From NCBI RefSeq assembly GCF_003434305.1, contig NZ_QKKX01000050.1:103097-167096 (forward strand): a DNA stretch of 64,000 nt, read 5' to 3'. The DNA comes from Micromonospora sp. MW-13 (GTDB lineage: Bacteria; Actinomycetota; Actinomycetes; Mycobacteriales; Micromonosporaceae). Positions 52,301-61,067 of the stretch are shown here, piece after piece (positions within the stretch are counted from its first letter, which is position 1; the number at the start of each line of letters is the position of its first letter). The notes beneath the pieces are model-generated. The model was not told the origin of the DNA, did not search any database, and was given only the letters and a program-made list of their open reading frames with translations. The position numbers were made by a program, and so were the translations under genes.

Positions 52301-54963
52301 GCCGGTGGGTGATGCTGGACCGGCTGCCCTTGCAGGAGCACGGCAAGGTGGACCGGCGGGCCCTGCCGGAGCCGACCGACGAGGCCCCCGCCGGGGAGCG
52401 GGTGCCGCCGGCCGGGCCCGTGGAGACGCTGATCGCCGGGATCTGGCAGGCCGTGCTCGGGGTGGCCGAGGTGGGTGCCACCGACGACTTCTTCGACCTC
52501 GGCGGGCACTCGCTGCTGGCCACCCAGGTGGTGGCCCGGCTGCGCCGGGAGCTGGCGACCGTCGACGGCGGCGCGACGGGCACGGTCAGCGTGATGGACC
52601 TGTTCCGGCACCGCACCGTCCGCGAGCTGGCCGTCCTGGCCACCGGCGGCGCGGCCGGGCCGGGCGGGCTGCTGCACGAGCTGACCCCGCCGGTGCCCGC
52701 CGCCGACCGGGTCGCCACGCTGGTCTGCGTCCCGTACGGCGGCGGCAGCGCCGTGGTGTACCAGCCGCTGGCCGACGCGCTGCCGGCCGGGTACCGGCTG
52801 CTGTCGGTGGCCATGCCGGGCCACGACATCGGCCTGGCCGACGATCCGGCGCCGATCGAGGAGGTCGCCACCGACGTCGTTGCCGAGATCCTGTCCCGGG
52901 TGGAGGGTCCGCTGGTCCTGTACGGGCACTGCGGCCCCGGCGGGGCCCTCGCCGTGGAGGTGGCCCGGCTGTTGGAGGCCGCCGGCCGGGAGCTGGAGGC
53001 GGTGTACCTCGGTGCGGTGTTCCCGTTCGGCCGGCCGGCCGGCGGGCTGCTCGGGCCGCTGCTGCGGTTGCGCCTGGCCGAACGGGTGCGCAGCGACCGG
53101 ATCTACCGGACCTGGTTGCAGGCGCAGGGCACGTCCGTCGGCTCCCTCGACCCGGGCGAGGTGGCGTTCCTGATCCGGGCGATGCGCCACGACGCCCGGG
53201 TCTCCGAGGAGTACTTCACCGAGCTGATGCGCCGACAGGTGACGCCGCTGCGGGCGCCGGTGGTCTCGGTGGTCGGCGAGCGGGACCGCAGCACCGACTA
53301 CCACAGCGAGCGGTTCCGGGAGTGGCACTTCCTCACCGGCCGCACCGCGCTCGCGGTGATCGACGAGGGCGGGCACTACTTCCTGAAGTACCGGGCCGGC
53401 GAGCTGGCCGAGATCGTCACGACCGTGCACCGGCAGGTCGACTCGCCCGTCCCGCCCACGCCGACCGGCGGGCCGGAGCCCGCGTGGCAGCTGGTCGGCG
53501 TCTCCCGCCAGCCCGCCGGGCCACCCACCGCCCCGGCGAGGGCGCCGGAGCCGAGCATGCGCCGCTTCGGGCTGGTCGCGGCCGGGCAGGTCGTCTCCGG
53601 CATGGGCACCGCGCTGACCAACTTCGCGATCCCCCTGTGGATCTACCTGGAGACCGGGTCGCTGGCCCGGTTCGCCCTGTTCGCGGTGCTCGGCCTGCTG
53701 CCCGGCCTGCTGGTCGCCCCGCTGGCCGGCGCGGTGATCGACCGGACCAGCCGGCGGCGGGTGCTGCTGGCGGCGGGCGTCGCCGCCGGGGGCGCGAACG
53801 CGGTGCTGGCCGTCCTGGTGCTGGCCGACCGGGCGCAGGTGTGGCACTTCTACCCGCTGGTCGCCTGGCTGTCGGTGGCGCTGGCCTTCCAACGCCTCGC
53901 GTTCGTCTCGGCGGTGCCGCAGCTGGTGCCCAAGCGCTTCCTCGGCCACGCCAACGGGGTGACCCAGACCGCGATGGGCCTGACCCAGTTCACCGTCCCG
54001 CTGGTCGCGGTCGCCCTGCTGGACGCGGTCGGGCTGCGCGGCATCCTGCTCATCGACGTGGCGTCGTACGTGTTCGCGATGGGGGTGCTGGGGCTCGTCC
54101 GGTTCCCCCGCACCCTGGCCCTGCAACGCCGGGAGGGCATCGGCGAGGAGATGGTCGCCGGGCTGCGCTACGCGCTGCGCCGGCGGGAGTTCCGCGCGAT
54201 GCTGACCTTCTTCGCCGCCCTGAACCTGTTCCTGTTCCCGGCGCTGTACCTGCTCTCCCCGCTGGTGCTCGGCTTCGCCGACCTGGACCAGGTGGCGCGG
54301 ATCGCGCTGACCGGCGGCGTCGGCGCGGCCGTCGGTGGCCTGGTGATGCTGGTCTGGGGCGGCCCGAGCCGCCGCCGGATGCGGGCGGTGCTGCTGGGCA
54401 CCCTGGGCATCGCGGTGGCCGCCGTGCTGACCGGGCTGCGGCCGGACCCGCTGCTGGTCGGCGCGGGCGCGTTCGGCATGTACCTGTCGCTGGGCATCGT
54501 CAACGGCGTCTACAACACGATCATCCAGACCAAGGTGCCGCCGCGCTTCCACGGCCGGGTGTTCGCGCTCAACCAGATGATCGCCTGGTCGACCATGCCC
54601 CTCGGATGGGGGATCATCGTCCCGTTCGCCGCGAGGGCGGCCGAGCCGCTGCTGCTGCCCGGCGGCGCGCTGGCCGGCACGGTCGGCGCGGTGCTCGGCG
54701 TCGGCCCCGGCCGGGGCCACGGCCTGCTGTACGTCGTGTTCGGGGTGTGCATCGCGCTGACCGCGCTGGTCGCGCTGGCCACGCCGGTGCTGGCCCGGTT
54801 CGACGACGAGGTGCCCGACGCCCCGCCGGACGACCTCGTCGGCATCGAGGAACGCCAGGCCCGGGCCACCGGTGCCGGGGAGCCGGGGGGCCGCGCCACA
54901 GTAGACGGCGGCGATCGGGAGCGCCGGGCCGAGCTGGCCGGGACCGGGGGTGGACGGCGGTGA
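49381..54963 (+). CDS. NRPS module C-A-T-TE fused to an MFS transporter
   Basis: 1860 residues. C domain ~25-460 (H153-H154-IVS-D158-G). A domain ~505-1005 (YVIYTSGSTGAPKGVAV, NHYGPTEATVG, GYRVELGEVE); the hand-read specificity code D-F-T-K-I-G-H-V-G-K resembles known Asp codes. T domain: FDLGGHSLL, phosphopantetheine Ser1044. TE ~1110-1345 with GHCGPGG, i.e. Cys1184 in place of Ser, with Asp1302 and His1332. From residue ~1393 an MFS transporter of about 12 helices continues in the same frame (FGLVAAGQVVSGMGTALTNF, GALIDR-like GAVIDRTSRRRVLL). Assembly, release and export are thus in one chain. GTG 49381 has GAAGG upstream. It is first in a four-gene operon. Confidence 0.93.
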   Translation: MTNLDLPTRAVPLPPPATSPGTVAGSSLSFGQERIWFTEQLTPGTAAYLVWSTTRLRGPLEVDLLRAALDGAAARHDSLRMRFAENADGEPLVEVLPEVRVPVTVTDAGSLAQARELVAASVRTPFDLGAAPLLRATVIRLGADDHVLHLVMHHIVSDGWSLDLLLGEVAAGYAALRDGGPAPAAPTTGYVDYAAWQRNRLDGPATGDGFGYWAGALAGVPPLELPTDRPRPAVQSYAGGTHRFTVDAELTDGLRRLSRTHRATLYMTLLTGLQAVLFRHTGQRDFAIGSPVAGRVVPELENLIGLFVNTLALRADLSAVGATADSPGAEPSFAALLRRTRGTVVKGLAHQEIPFERLVRELNVPRDVSRAPVFQVLFTLQNYARTDGRWPAGLTTESLGADAAAARFDLSLYVSEAADGLRGMFVYNTDLFDADTIARLAASLDTLLRAAVARPDLPVVDLDLLGPAERDRVLALARPDRDEVGRAEPGADGAGPGGVGVTGAAATLADLIAPHVAATPDAPAVVCGADAVTYRELDRRANRLAHWLRGRGVGPDTLVGVLLEQSVELAVALLGVLRAGGAYLPLDPEQPPARLGLMLADARPAVVLTSAELRDRLPADAVTGAACLDRIAAEVAAGPDTPPSTGATGGNLAYVIYTSGSTGAPKGVAVAHRQVLRYLDGVADRFAVVPAARYALMQSMSFDFAVTIFYLALASGGTVHLVQRRCTGAELAEQLRAHRIDYLKITPSHLAALAADAGPGDLLPARALILGGEASDLERIVPLAAAGPARVFNHYGPTEATVGVATYEVDADGPATGPVPTGRPLPHARVYLLDERMRPVPVGVPGELYLGGERLARGYLNRPGLTAERFVPDPYGPPGSRLYRTGDLGRWRADGQLMFLGRRDHQVKIRGYRVELGEVEATLRDCPGVHQAAVLLRDDRLVAYLEPTPGAAAPEPAELRRVLADRLPEHMVPGRWVMLDRLPLQEHGKVDRRALPEPTDEAPAGERVPPAGPVETLIAGIWQAVLGVAEVGATDDFFDLGGHSLLATQVVARLRRELATVDGGATGTVSVMDLFRHRTVRELAVLATGGAAGPGGLLHELTPPVPAADRVATLVCVPYGGGSAVVYQPLADALPAGYRLLSVAMPGHDIGLADDPAPIEEVATDVVAEILSRVEGPLVLYGHCGPGGALAVEVARLLEAAGRELEAVYLGAVFPFGRPAGGLLGPLLRLRLAERVRSDRIYRTWLQAQGTSVGSLDPGEVAFLIRAMRHDARVSEEYFTELMRRQVTPLRAPVVSVVGERDRSTDYHSERFREWHFLTGRTALAVIDEGGHYFLKYRAGELAEIVTTVHRQVDSPVPPTPTGGPEPAWQLVGVSRQPAGPPTAPARAPEPSMRRFGLVAAGQVVSGMGTALTNFAIPLWIYLETGSLARFALFAVLGLLPGLLVAPLAGAVIDRTSRRRVLLAAGVAAGGANAVLAVLVLADRAQVWHFYPLVAWLSVALAFQRLAFVSAVPQLVPKRFLGHANGVTQTAMGLTQFTVPLVAVALLDAVGLRGILLIDVASYVFAMGVLGLVRFPRTLALQRREGIGEEMVAGLRYALRRREFRAMLTFFAALNLFLFPALYLLSPLVLGFADLDQVARIALTGGVGAAVGGLVMLVWGGPSRRRMRAVLLGTLGIAVAAVLTGLRPDPLLVGAGAFGMYLSLGIVNGVYNTIIQTKVPPRFHGRVFALNQMIAWSTMPLGWGIIVPFAARAAEPLLLPGGALAGTVGAVLGVGPGRGHGLLYVVFGVCIALTALVALATPVLARFDDEVPDAPPDDLVGIEERQARATGAGEPGGRATVDGGDRERRAELAGTGGGRR

Positions 54964-56465
54964 CCGCGACGACGAGCGGCCCACCGGCCGCCCGGACGGT
55001 GCCGGAGCTGCTGGCGTGGCGCACCGCCCTGCACCCGGACCGGGTCGCGGTCGAGGTGGCGGGGGTGGGCGCGCTGACCTTCGCGCAGTGGTCCGCCGGC
55101 GCGACCGCCGTCGCCGCCGCGCTGGGCCGGCGGGGGCTGCGCCCCGGCGACCGGGTCGGGCTGGTGTTCGGCGCCCGCGACTGGACCCGGTTCGCCGTGG
55201 CGTACTGCGGGGTGCTGCGGGCCGGCGGGGTGGCCGTGCCGCTGTCCGACCGGCTCGCCGCCGGGCAGCTCGACCACGCGCTGGCCCACTGCGCGGCCAC
55301 CGCCGTCGTGCACGGCGACGACACCCCCGCCCCGCACGCCCCCGCCGCAGTGCCGGTGTGGCGGGCCGGGGACCTGGCCGCCGAGCCCGCGACCGACGCC
55401 GACCTGCCGACGGTACGCCCCGGCGACCTCGCGCAGATCCTCTACACCTCCGGCACCACCGGCCGCCCGAAGGGCGTCGGCGCCAGCCACGCCAACCTGA
55501 CCGTCGGCGCGCCGACGAACCCGCGCCGGCTGGCGCTGGCCCACTCGCAGCGGTTCCTGCACGCGTTCGCCATCGGCACCAACGCCGGGCAGACCATGCT
55601 GTTCAACGCGCTGACCGCGAAGGCCGGCGCGCTCACCCTCCCCGCGTTCACCCCGGTCCGGTTCGCCCGGCTGGTCGAGACCCCGGGCACGGGGACCCTG
55701 TTCGTCGTCCCGTCGATGGCGATCGAGCTGCTCGGCTCGGGGGCGCTGCGCGGCCGGGACCTGGCCGGCGTACACCTGATCGGGTCGACCGCGGCGGCGC
55801 TGCCGCCGGCGGTGGCGGCCCGGCTCGCGGAGGCGTTCCCGCAGGCCACGATCGTGAACTACTACACCTCCACCGAGGCGGCGCCGGCCCAGACCACGAT
55901 GATCTACGATCCGGCACGCCGGGACGCGGTGGGCCGGCCGGTCGGCGGGCAGCTACGCGTCGCCGACGCCGACGGCGCCCCGCTGCCGCCCGGGACGACC
56001 GGCGACGTGTGGCTGCGGGCCCCGTACCCCCGCGCCTACTACCGCGACGAGGCCGCCAACCGGGCCACCTTTCGCGACGGGTGGGTGCGGATGGGCGACG
56101 TCGGGCGGATCGACGCCGACGGCTTCCTCTACCTCACCGACCGGCACCAGGACGTCATCAAGTCCGGCGCGTTCAAGGTCTCCTCCCTCGAGGTGGAGGC
56201 GGCGCTGCACGAGCACCCCCTGGTCGCCGAGGCGGCCGTGGTCGGGGTGCCGCACCCGGTGCTCGGGTCGGCGGTCGCCGCCGCCGTGGTGCCCCGGCCA
56301 CAGGCCGACGCCGACGGGCTGACCCTGCCGGCGCTGCGCGGCTTCCTCGCCGACCGGCTCGCCGACTACCAGCTTCCCGCCCGGCTGCTGCTGCTCGACA
56401 GCCTGCCCCGCAACGAGGGCGGCAAGGTGCTCAAGCGGCAGCTCACCGGCCTGTTCGACAACTGA
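54960..56465 (+). CDS. Acyl-AMP ligase / acyl-CoA synthetase-like adenylating enzyme
   Basis: 501 residues of the ANL superfamily: ILYTSGTTGRPKGVGASHAN (P-loop), VNYYTSTEAAPAQTTMIYDP, DGWVRMGDVGRIDADGFLYL and SGAFKVSSLEVEAALHEHPL, and the catalytic Lys in NEGGKVLKRQL. It resembles FadD/fatty acyl-AMP ligases more than NRPS A domains and has no carrier domain. With the free acyl carrier protein two genes downstream, it probably activates a fatty or aryl acid and loads it as the starter unit. The GTG start overlaps the NRPS stop (GTGA). Confidence 0.85.
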   Translation: MTATTSGPPAARTVPELLAWRTALHPDRVAVEVAGVGALTFAQWSAGATAVAAALGRRGLRPGDRVGLVFGARDWTRFAVAYCGVLRAGGVAVPLSDRLAAGQLDHALAHCAATAVVHGDDTPAPHAPAAVPVWRAGDLAAEPATDADLPTVRPGDLAQILYTSGTTGRPKGVGASHANLTVGAPTNPRRLALAHSQRFLHAFAIGTNAGQTMLFNALTAKAGALTLPAFTPVRFARLVETPGTGTLFVVPSMAIELLGSGALRGRDLAGVHLIGSTAAALPPAVAARLAEAFPQATIVNYYTSTEAAPAQTTMIYDPARRDAVGRPVGGQLRVADADGAPLPPGTTGDVWLRAPYPRAYYRDEAANRATFRDGWVRMGDVGRIDADGFLYLTDRHQDVIKSGAFKVSSLEVEAALHEHPLVAEAAVVGVPHPVLGSAVAAAVVPRPQADADGLTLPALRGFLADRLADYQLPARLLLLDSLPRNEGGKVLKRQLTGLFDN

Positions 56466-56490
56466 CCACCCAACACCGGGACCGCGATTC

Positions 56491-59400
56491 ATGGGAGAGC
56501 ATGTGGGCACCGCCGAGGCGACATACGCGCAGCACGCCGTCTGGTTCACCGAGCAGGCCGGGGTCGCCGGCACGGCGTACCACATGGCGCTCGGCGTCCG
56601 GTTCGCCGCCGACCTGGACCGCCGGGCCCTCGTCGAGGCGTGCGCGGCGGTGACCGACCGGCATCCGGTCCTCGGCACCCGGGTGGTCAGCGACGCCGAC
56701 GGCACCCCCGGGCTCGCTCCGGCCGAGGTGCGCCCGGCGGTCGCCTTCGGCGAGTGGACGCCCACGCGGGTCACCGAGGAGTTGGCCCGCCCCCACGACC
56801 TACGGGTCGGGCCGCTGTCCCGGTTCACGCTGCTGACCGCCCCGGACGGCCGGCACCTGCTGCTGGTCACCGTCCACCACCTGGTCTTCGACGGGATGTC
56901 CAAGGACGTGCTGGCCCGGGACCTGGCCGACGCGTACGCCGCCGCGCTCGCCGGCTTCCCGGCGCGGGCCACGCCCCGCTGCGACGGGTACGCCGGGGAC
57001 GCGGCGGCCGAGCGGGAACGCGTCGCGGTCGACCTGCCGGCGGCCCGCGCGTACTGGGCGCGGCACTGGTCCGGCCCGGGCGACGTGGTGCTGCCCGGCC
57101 TGCGCCGGCTGCCCACCGGCGCGGAACCCGGCGCCGCCGTGGACGTCGACCTGCCCGCCGAGCTGGCCGACGGCGTGGGCCGGACCGCCGGCACGCTCGG
57201 GGTGACCCGGTTCGAGCTGCTGCTCGCCGCGGTGCACGCCCTGCTGGCCCGGTACGGCAACCGGGGCGTCCCGGTCGGCGTCACGCTGTCCACCCGTACG
57301 CCCGCGCAGGCCGACCGGGTCGGGCTGTTCGTCAACGAGCTGCCCGTCGCCGCCGACCCGGCCGACGGCACGTTCGCCGAGCACGCCCGCGCCGTGCGGG
57401 CCCGGCTGCGCGAGCTGTACCGGTTCCGCGCGGTGCCGCTCGCCCACGCCGTGTCGGGGCTGCGCCCGGCGCCCGCGCTGACCGGAGTCTCGGTCGGCTA
57501 CCGGCGGCGGGGCGCCGAGCCGGCCTTCCCCGGGGTGTCCACCGGCGTGGACTGGACGCTGTTCGGCGGCGCGGCCCGCAACGCGCTGCACGTGCAGATC
57601 GTGGACGGCCCGACCGGGATCACGGTGAGCCTCCAGCACAGCCCCACCGCCATCGACACCGACGCGGTCACCCGGATCGGCGCTCACCTGCGCACCCTGC
57701 TCGGCGCCGTGGTCGCCGACCCCGCGCGACCGGTCGGCGACCTGCCGGTGTTGCCCGCCGACGAGCTGCACCTTGTCACCGGGGGCTGGAACGACACCGC
57801 GCGGGCGTACCCCGGCGACACCGTGCCCGAGCTGTTCGCGGCCCGGGTCGCCGCGGACCCGGACGCGGTGGCCGTCGTCGACGGCGACGTCGCGCTCAGC
57901 TACGCCCGGCTCGACGCCGCCAGCGCCCGGCTCGCGGCGCTGCTGGGCGAGCGCGGCGTCGGCCCCGGGTCGCTGGTCGCGGTCGCGCTGGACCGGTCCT
58001 GGCGGGCGGTGGTGACGATGCTGGCGGTGCTGCGCCGCCGGGCCGCGTACCTGCCGGTCGACCCCGGCCACCCGCCGGCCCGGCGGGACCTGGTGCTCGC
58101 CGACGCCGACCCGGCGCTGGTGGTGACCGCGTCCGGCGGGGCGCGGGACGCCCGGCCCGAACTCGCCCTGGACGGGGTGGACCTGCTCACCGGCCCGGAC
58201 CCGGCGCGGGACCCGGACGCGCCGGCCGCCGCGGACCTGGCGTACGTGCTGTACACCTCCGGCTCCACCGGCCGGCCGAAGGGCGTCGCGGTGCGCCACG
58301 GCGCGCTGACCAACCTGCTGCTGGGGATGCGGGACCTGCTGGACAGCGGGCCCGGGCACCGCTGGCTACACCTGACCTCGCCGTCGTTCGACATCTCCGC
58401 GGTGGAGGTGTTCCTGCCGCTGGTCACCGGCGGCCGGGTGGTCGTCGCCTCGGCGGTGAACGCGCTGGACGGCGCCGGGGTGCTGCGGCTGGTCCGCGAC
58501 GCCGGGGTGACTCACGCCCAGGCCACCCCGTCCGGCTGGCGGGTGCTGCTGGAGGCGGGCCTGGACACGGCGAAACCGCTGGTCGCCCTCGCCGGCGGGG
58601 AGGCCCTGCCGGTCACCCTGGCCCGGGAGCTGCGGGCCCGCACCACCCGGCTGGTCAACGGGTACGGCCCGACCGAGGCGACGATCTACGCCAGCACCGC
58701 CGACGTCCCCGCCGACCCGACCGAGGTGACCATCGGCCGCCCGCTGCCCAACGTGCGGGCGTACCTGCTGGACGAGGCGCTGCGGCCGGTGCCGGTCGGG
58801 GTGCCCGGCGAGCTGTACCTGGCCGGCGCCGGGCTGGCCGACGGCTACCTCGGGCGCGACGACCTGACCGCCGAGCGGTTCGTGCCGGACCCGTTCGGCG
58901 ACGGCGACGGGCGGCTCTACCGCACCGGCGACCGGTGCCGGTGGCTGCCGGACGGCCGGATCGACTTCCTCGGCCGGGCCGACGACCAGGTCAAGATCCG
59001 GGGGCACCGGATCGAGCTGGGCGAGGTCACCGCCCGGCTGCTGGAGCACCCGGCGGTGGCGGAGGCCACCACCGCGCTGTGCGCCGACGGCGACGGCGAG
59101 GCCCGCCTGGCGGCGTACGTGGTGGCCCGGGCCGGCGCGGTCGCGGACCCGGCGGACCTGCGCCGGCACCTGGCGCTGAGCCTGCCGACGGCCGTGCTGC
59201 CCACCGACTGGGTGCTGCTGGACCGGCTCCCGGTGAGCCCGAACGGCAAGGTCGACCGGGCGGCGCTGCCCGCGCCGGCGCCCCGGGCCGACCCGGTCGC
59301 GGCGGCCACCGCCCCGCCCGAGGAGGCTGGCGACCCGGTCGTGGACGTCCTGCGCGAGATCTGGCAGGACGTGCTGAAGATCCCCGACATCGGCGTGCAC

Positions 59401-59562
59401 GAGGACCTTTTCGACCTGGGTGGGCACTCGCTGACCATCACCCGGATCAGCGGCCGGATCCAGCAGCGGCTCGGCGTCGAGGTGCCGCTCGACGCCTTCT
59501 TCGACACCCCCACGATCGCGGAGATCGCCGAGATCGTCCGACAGTCCGGAAAGGAACTCTGA
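56491..59562 (+). CDS. NRPS module C-A-T
   Basis: 1023 residues. C domain 10-430 with H129-H130-LVF-D134-G and LFVNELPVAADP. A domain ~440-930: YVLYTSGSTGRPKGVAVRHG, NGYGPTEATIYAS, YRTGDRCRWLPDGRIDFLGR and KIRGHRIELGEVTA; the hand-read code D-I-V-Q-L-G-G-I-Y-K is closest to known Gly codes. T domain: FDLGGHSLTITR with phosphopantetheine Ser980. There is no TE, so the chain must pass on. The likely order is acyl-ACP to this module to the first gene's module, opposite to gene order. It starts at ATG 56491; its stop overlaps the ACP start (TGATG). Confidence 0.92.
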   Translation: MGEHVGTAEATYAQHAVWFTEQAGVAGTAYHMALGVRFAADLDRRALVEACAAVTDRHPVLGTRVVSDADGTPGLAPAEVRPAVAFGEWTPTRVTEELARPHDLRVGPLSRFTLLTAPDGRHLLLVTVHHLVFDGMSKDVLARDLADAYAAALAGFPARATPRCDGYAGDAAAERERVAVDLPAARAYWARHWSGPGDVVLPGLRRLPTGAEPGAAVDVDLPAELADGVGRTAGTLGVTRFELLLAAVHALLARYGNRGVPVGVTLSTRTPAQADRVGLFVNELPVAADPADGTFAEHARAVRARLRELYRFRAVPLAHAVSGLRPAPALTGVSVGYRRRGAEPAFPGVSTGVDWTLFGGAARNALHVQIVDGPTGITVSLQHSPTAIDTDAVTRIGAHLRTLLGAVVADPARPVGDLPVLPADELHLVTGGWNDTARAYPGDTVPELFAARVAADPDAVAVVDGDVALSYARLDAASARLAALLGERGVGPGSLVAVALDRSWRAVVTMLAVLRRRAAYLPVDPGHPPARRDLVLADADPALVVTASGGARDARPELALDGVDLLTGPDPARDPDAPAAADLAYVLYTSGSTGRPKGVAVRHGALTNLLLGMRDLLDSGPGHRWLHLTSPSFDISAVEVFLPLVTGGRVVVASAVNALDGAGVLRLVRDAGVTHAQATPSGWRVLLEAGLDTAKPLVALAGGEALPVTLARELRARTTRLVNGYGPTEATIYASTADVPADPTEVTIGRPLPNVRAYLLDEALRPVPVGVPGELYLAGAGLADGYLGRDDLTAERFVPDPFGDGDGRLYRTGDRCRWLPDGRIDFLGRADDQVKIRGHRIELGEVTARLLEHPAVAEATTALCADGDGEARLAAYVVARAGAVADPADLRRHLALSLPTAVLPTDWVLLDRLPVSPNGKVDRAALPAPAPRADPVAAATAPPEEAGDPVVDVLREIWQDVLKIPDIGVHEDLFDLGGHSLTITRISGRIQQRLGVEVPLDAFFDTPTIAEIAEIVRQSGKEL

Positions 59563-59870
59563 TGGGCAGCACCGAGTTGCGCGCGCGGCTCGCCGCACTG
59601 GTCAGCGAGGCCACCGGGGGTGACGTGCCGGCCACCGACGTGCTCGGCGGCGGGTCGCTGGTCGCCCTCGGCGTCGACTCCCTCGGCCTGCTGCGCCTGG
59701 TCGACGCGATCGAGCTGGAGTACGGCGTGGAGGTCGAGCTGACCGATCCCGGCCACCGGCTGGACACCCTCGACGACCTGATGGCGGTCGTCGCGGCGGC
59801 CCGCCCGGACGACACGGGCGACCTGGTGGACGGCGCGGCGGCGGTCAGCGCAGCCGGCGACGGCCGCTGA
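59562..59870 (+). CDS. Acyl carrier protein
   Basis: 102 residues with the carrier signature VALGVDSLGLLRLVDAIELE (phosphopantetheine Ser40) and EYGVEVELTDPGHRLDTLDD. The ~20-residue C-terminal extension is Ala/Asp-rich. It starts at ATG 59562, overlapping the upstream NRPS stop. The probable role is to carry the starter acyl group made by the ligase and offer it to the C domain of the upstream C-A-T protein. Its last 26 bases overlap the convergent small membrane protein gene. Confidence 0.9.
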   Translation: MGSTELRARLAALVSEATGGDVPATDVLGGGSLVALGVDSLGLLRLVDAIELEYGVEVELTDPGHRLDTLDDLMAVVAAARPDDTGDLVDGAAAVSAAGDGR

Positions 59871-60246
59871 GCCACTCCCGGGCAGAGCGCGTGTTCAGGG
59901 CCCACAGCACCCAGGCCAGCAGGCCGACCCCGACGATCGTGATCGCGCCGAACATCCCGAGCGAGGCCACGGCGAACAGCCCGGACGACACGTACGCCGG
60001 GTAGGCCGCCCAGGGGCGCCGGCCGGACAGGCTGAACGCCACGAAGGCGCAGGTGACGGCCATGGCGGCGAAGAACACGGCGGCGCCCAGCGAGCCGTCC
60101 TCGACCAGCAGCCGGTGCACCGTCGCCAGCAGGAACAGCAGCGCCAGGAGCGCGAAGACGAGCACGGTGATCAGCACGGGGCCGGGCATCGGCGGGCGGC
60201 GCAGCACGCTGTCGTACCCGTCGGCGCGGGGCGGTCGAAGCACCAT
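59845..60246 (-). CDS. Small four-helix membrane protein
   Basis: About 133 residues. LITVLVFALLALLFLLATVH, GAAVFFAAMAVTCAFVAFSL, YPAYVSSGLFAVASLGMFGA and TIVGVGLLAWVLWALNTRSA are four helices. No family was recognised. The start is uncertain: ATG 60246 and ATG 60189 both lack a good ribosome-binding site. It ends inside the 3' end of the convergent ACP gene. Confidence 0.6.
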   Translation of the reverse strand: MVLRPPRADGYDSVLRRPPMPGPVLITVLVFALLALLFLLATVHRLLVEDGSLGAAVFFAAMAVTCAFVAFSLSGRRPWAAYPAYVSSGLFAVASLGMFGAITIVGVGLLAWVLWALNTRSAREWLSGRRRLR

Positions 60247-60331
60247 GAGACAACGATGGAGGTCTACCTGCAAAGGGATCGGGCACTGTCAGGAAGACGA
60301 CACAGCCAAGCGTCGGCCTAAGCTTCCGCCC

Positions 60332-60952
60332 ATGGCGAAGTACTACGACGTGCACCCCGACAACCCGCAGCCCAGGACGATCCGGCAGGTGGTCGACCTC
60401 GTCCGGGGGGACGGGTTGATCGCCTACCCGACGGACTCGTGCTTCGCCCTGGGCTGCCGGCTGGGCAACAAGGAGGGCATGGACCGGATCAGGGAGATCC
60501 GCCACCTCGACAGCGGCCACCACTTCACCCTGGTGTGCCGGGACTTCGCGCAGCTCGGTCAGTTCGTCCACCTCGGCAACGCCGTGTTCCGCGCCGTCAA
60601 GTCGGCCACCCCCGGCAGCTACACCTTCATCCTGCCCGCGACGAAGGAGGTGCCCCGCCGGCTGCTGCACCCGAGGAAGAAGACCGTCGGCGTCCGCATC
60701 CCGGAGCACCCCGTCGTCCAGGCGCTGCTCACCGAGCTGGACGAGCCGCTGCTGTCGAGCACGCTGCTGCTGCCCGGAGACGCCGAACCGATGACCCAGG
60801 GCTGGGAGATCAAGGAACGCCTCGACCACGTCGTCGACGCGGTTGTCGACTCCGGTGACTGCGGCACCGAGCCGACCACGGTGATCGACTTCTCCGACGG
60901 CGAACCCGAGGTGGTCCGCGTCGGCGCGGGCGACCCGTCCCGCTTCGATTAG
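60332..60952 (+). CDS. YciO/Sua5/YrdC-family protein
   Basis: 206 residues. VVDLVRGDGLIAYPTDSCFA, LGCRLGNKEGMDRIREIRHL, HHFTLVCRDFAQLGQFVHLG and YTFILPATKEVPRRLLHPRK then TVGVRIPEHPVVQALL follow the YciO/YrdC fold, which binds double-stranded RNA and, in YrdC/TsaC, makes threonylcarbamoyl-AMP for tRNA modification. The sequence is closer to the YciO branch, whose role is less clear. It starts at ATG 60332. Confidence 0.9.
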   Translation: MAKYYDVHPDNPQPRTIRQVVDLVRGDGLIAYPTDSCFALGCRLGNKEGMDRIREIRHLDSGHHFTLVCRDFAQLGQFVHLGNAVFRAVKSATPGSYTFILPATKEVPRRLLHPRKKTVGVRIPEHPVVQALLTELDEPLLSSTLLLPGDAEPMTQGWEIKERLDHVVDAVVDSGDCGTEPTTVIDFSDGEPEVVRVGAGDPSRFD

Positions 60953-61067
60953 CGGGGCCCGGGCCGCCTCCGCTCAGTGGCGGCCGTGCGACACAATCGG
61001 AACCCGCATTCGCTCAAAGCTCATCGATCCCCGGCCGCGCCGGGCACGCGGACTGTGAGGTCATCCG

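Noticed and set aside
51583..54984. Long antisense frame opposite the first NRPS gene
   Set aside because: It is the G+C-driven complement of the NRPS codons, with a His/Arg/Gly/Gln-rich composition and no motif.
47253..56465. Very long open frame of about 3070 codons running through the NRPS region
   Set aside because: Until 54960 it is the shifted frame of the C-C and NRPS genes and is Arg/Pro/Gly-rich. Only its last 501 codons (the ligase) are a real protein.
49381..59870. NRPS operon as the missing siderophore synthetase
   Set aside because: No iron box was seen near 49.3 kb, no hydroxylase or salicylate/DHB loading genes are present, and the region is separated by 17 kb from the iron genes. 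The link remains possible but unsupported.
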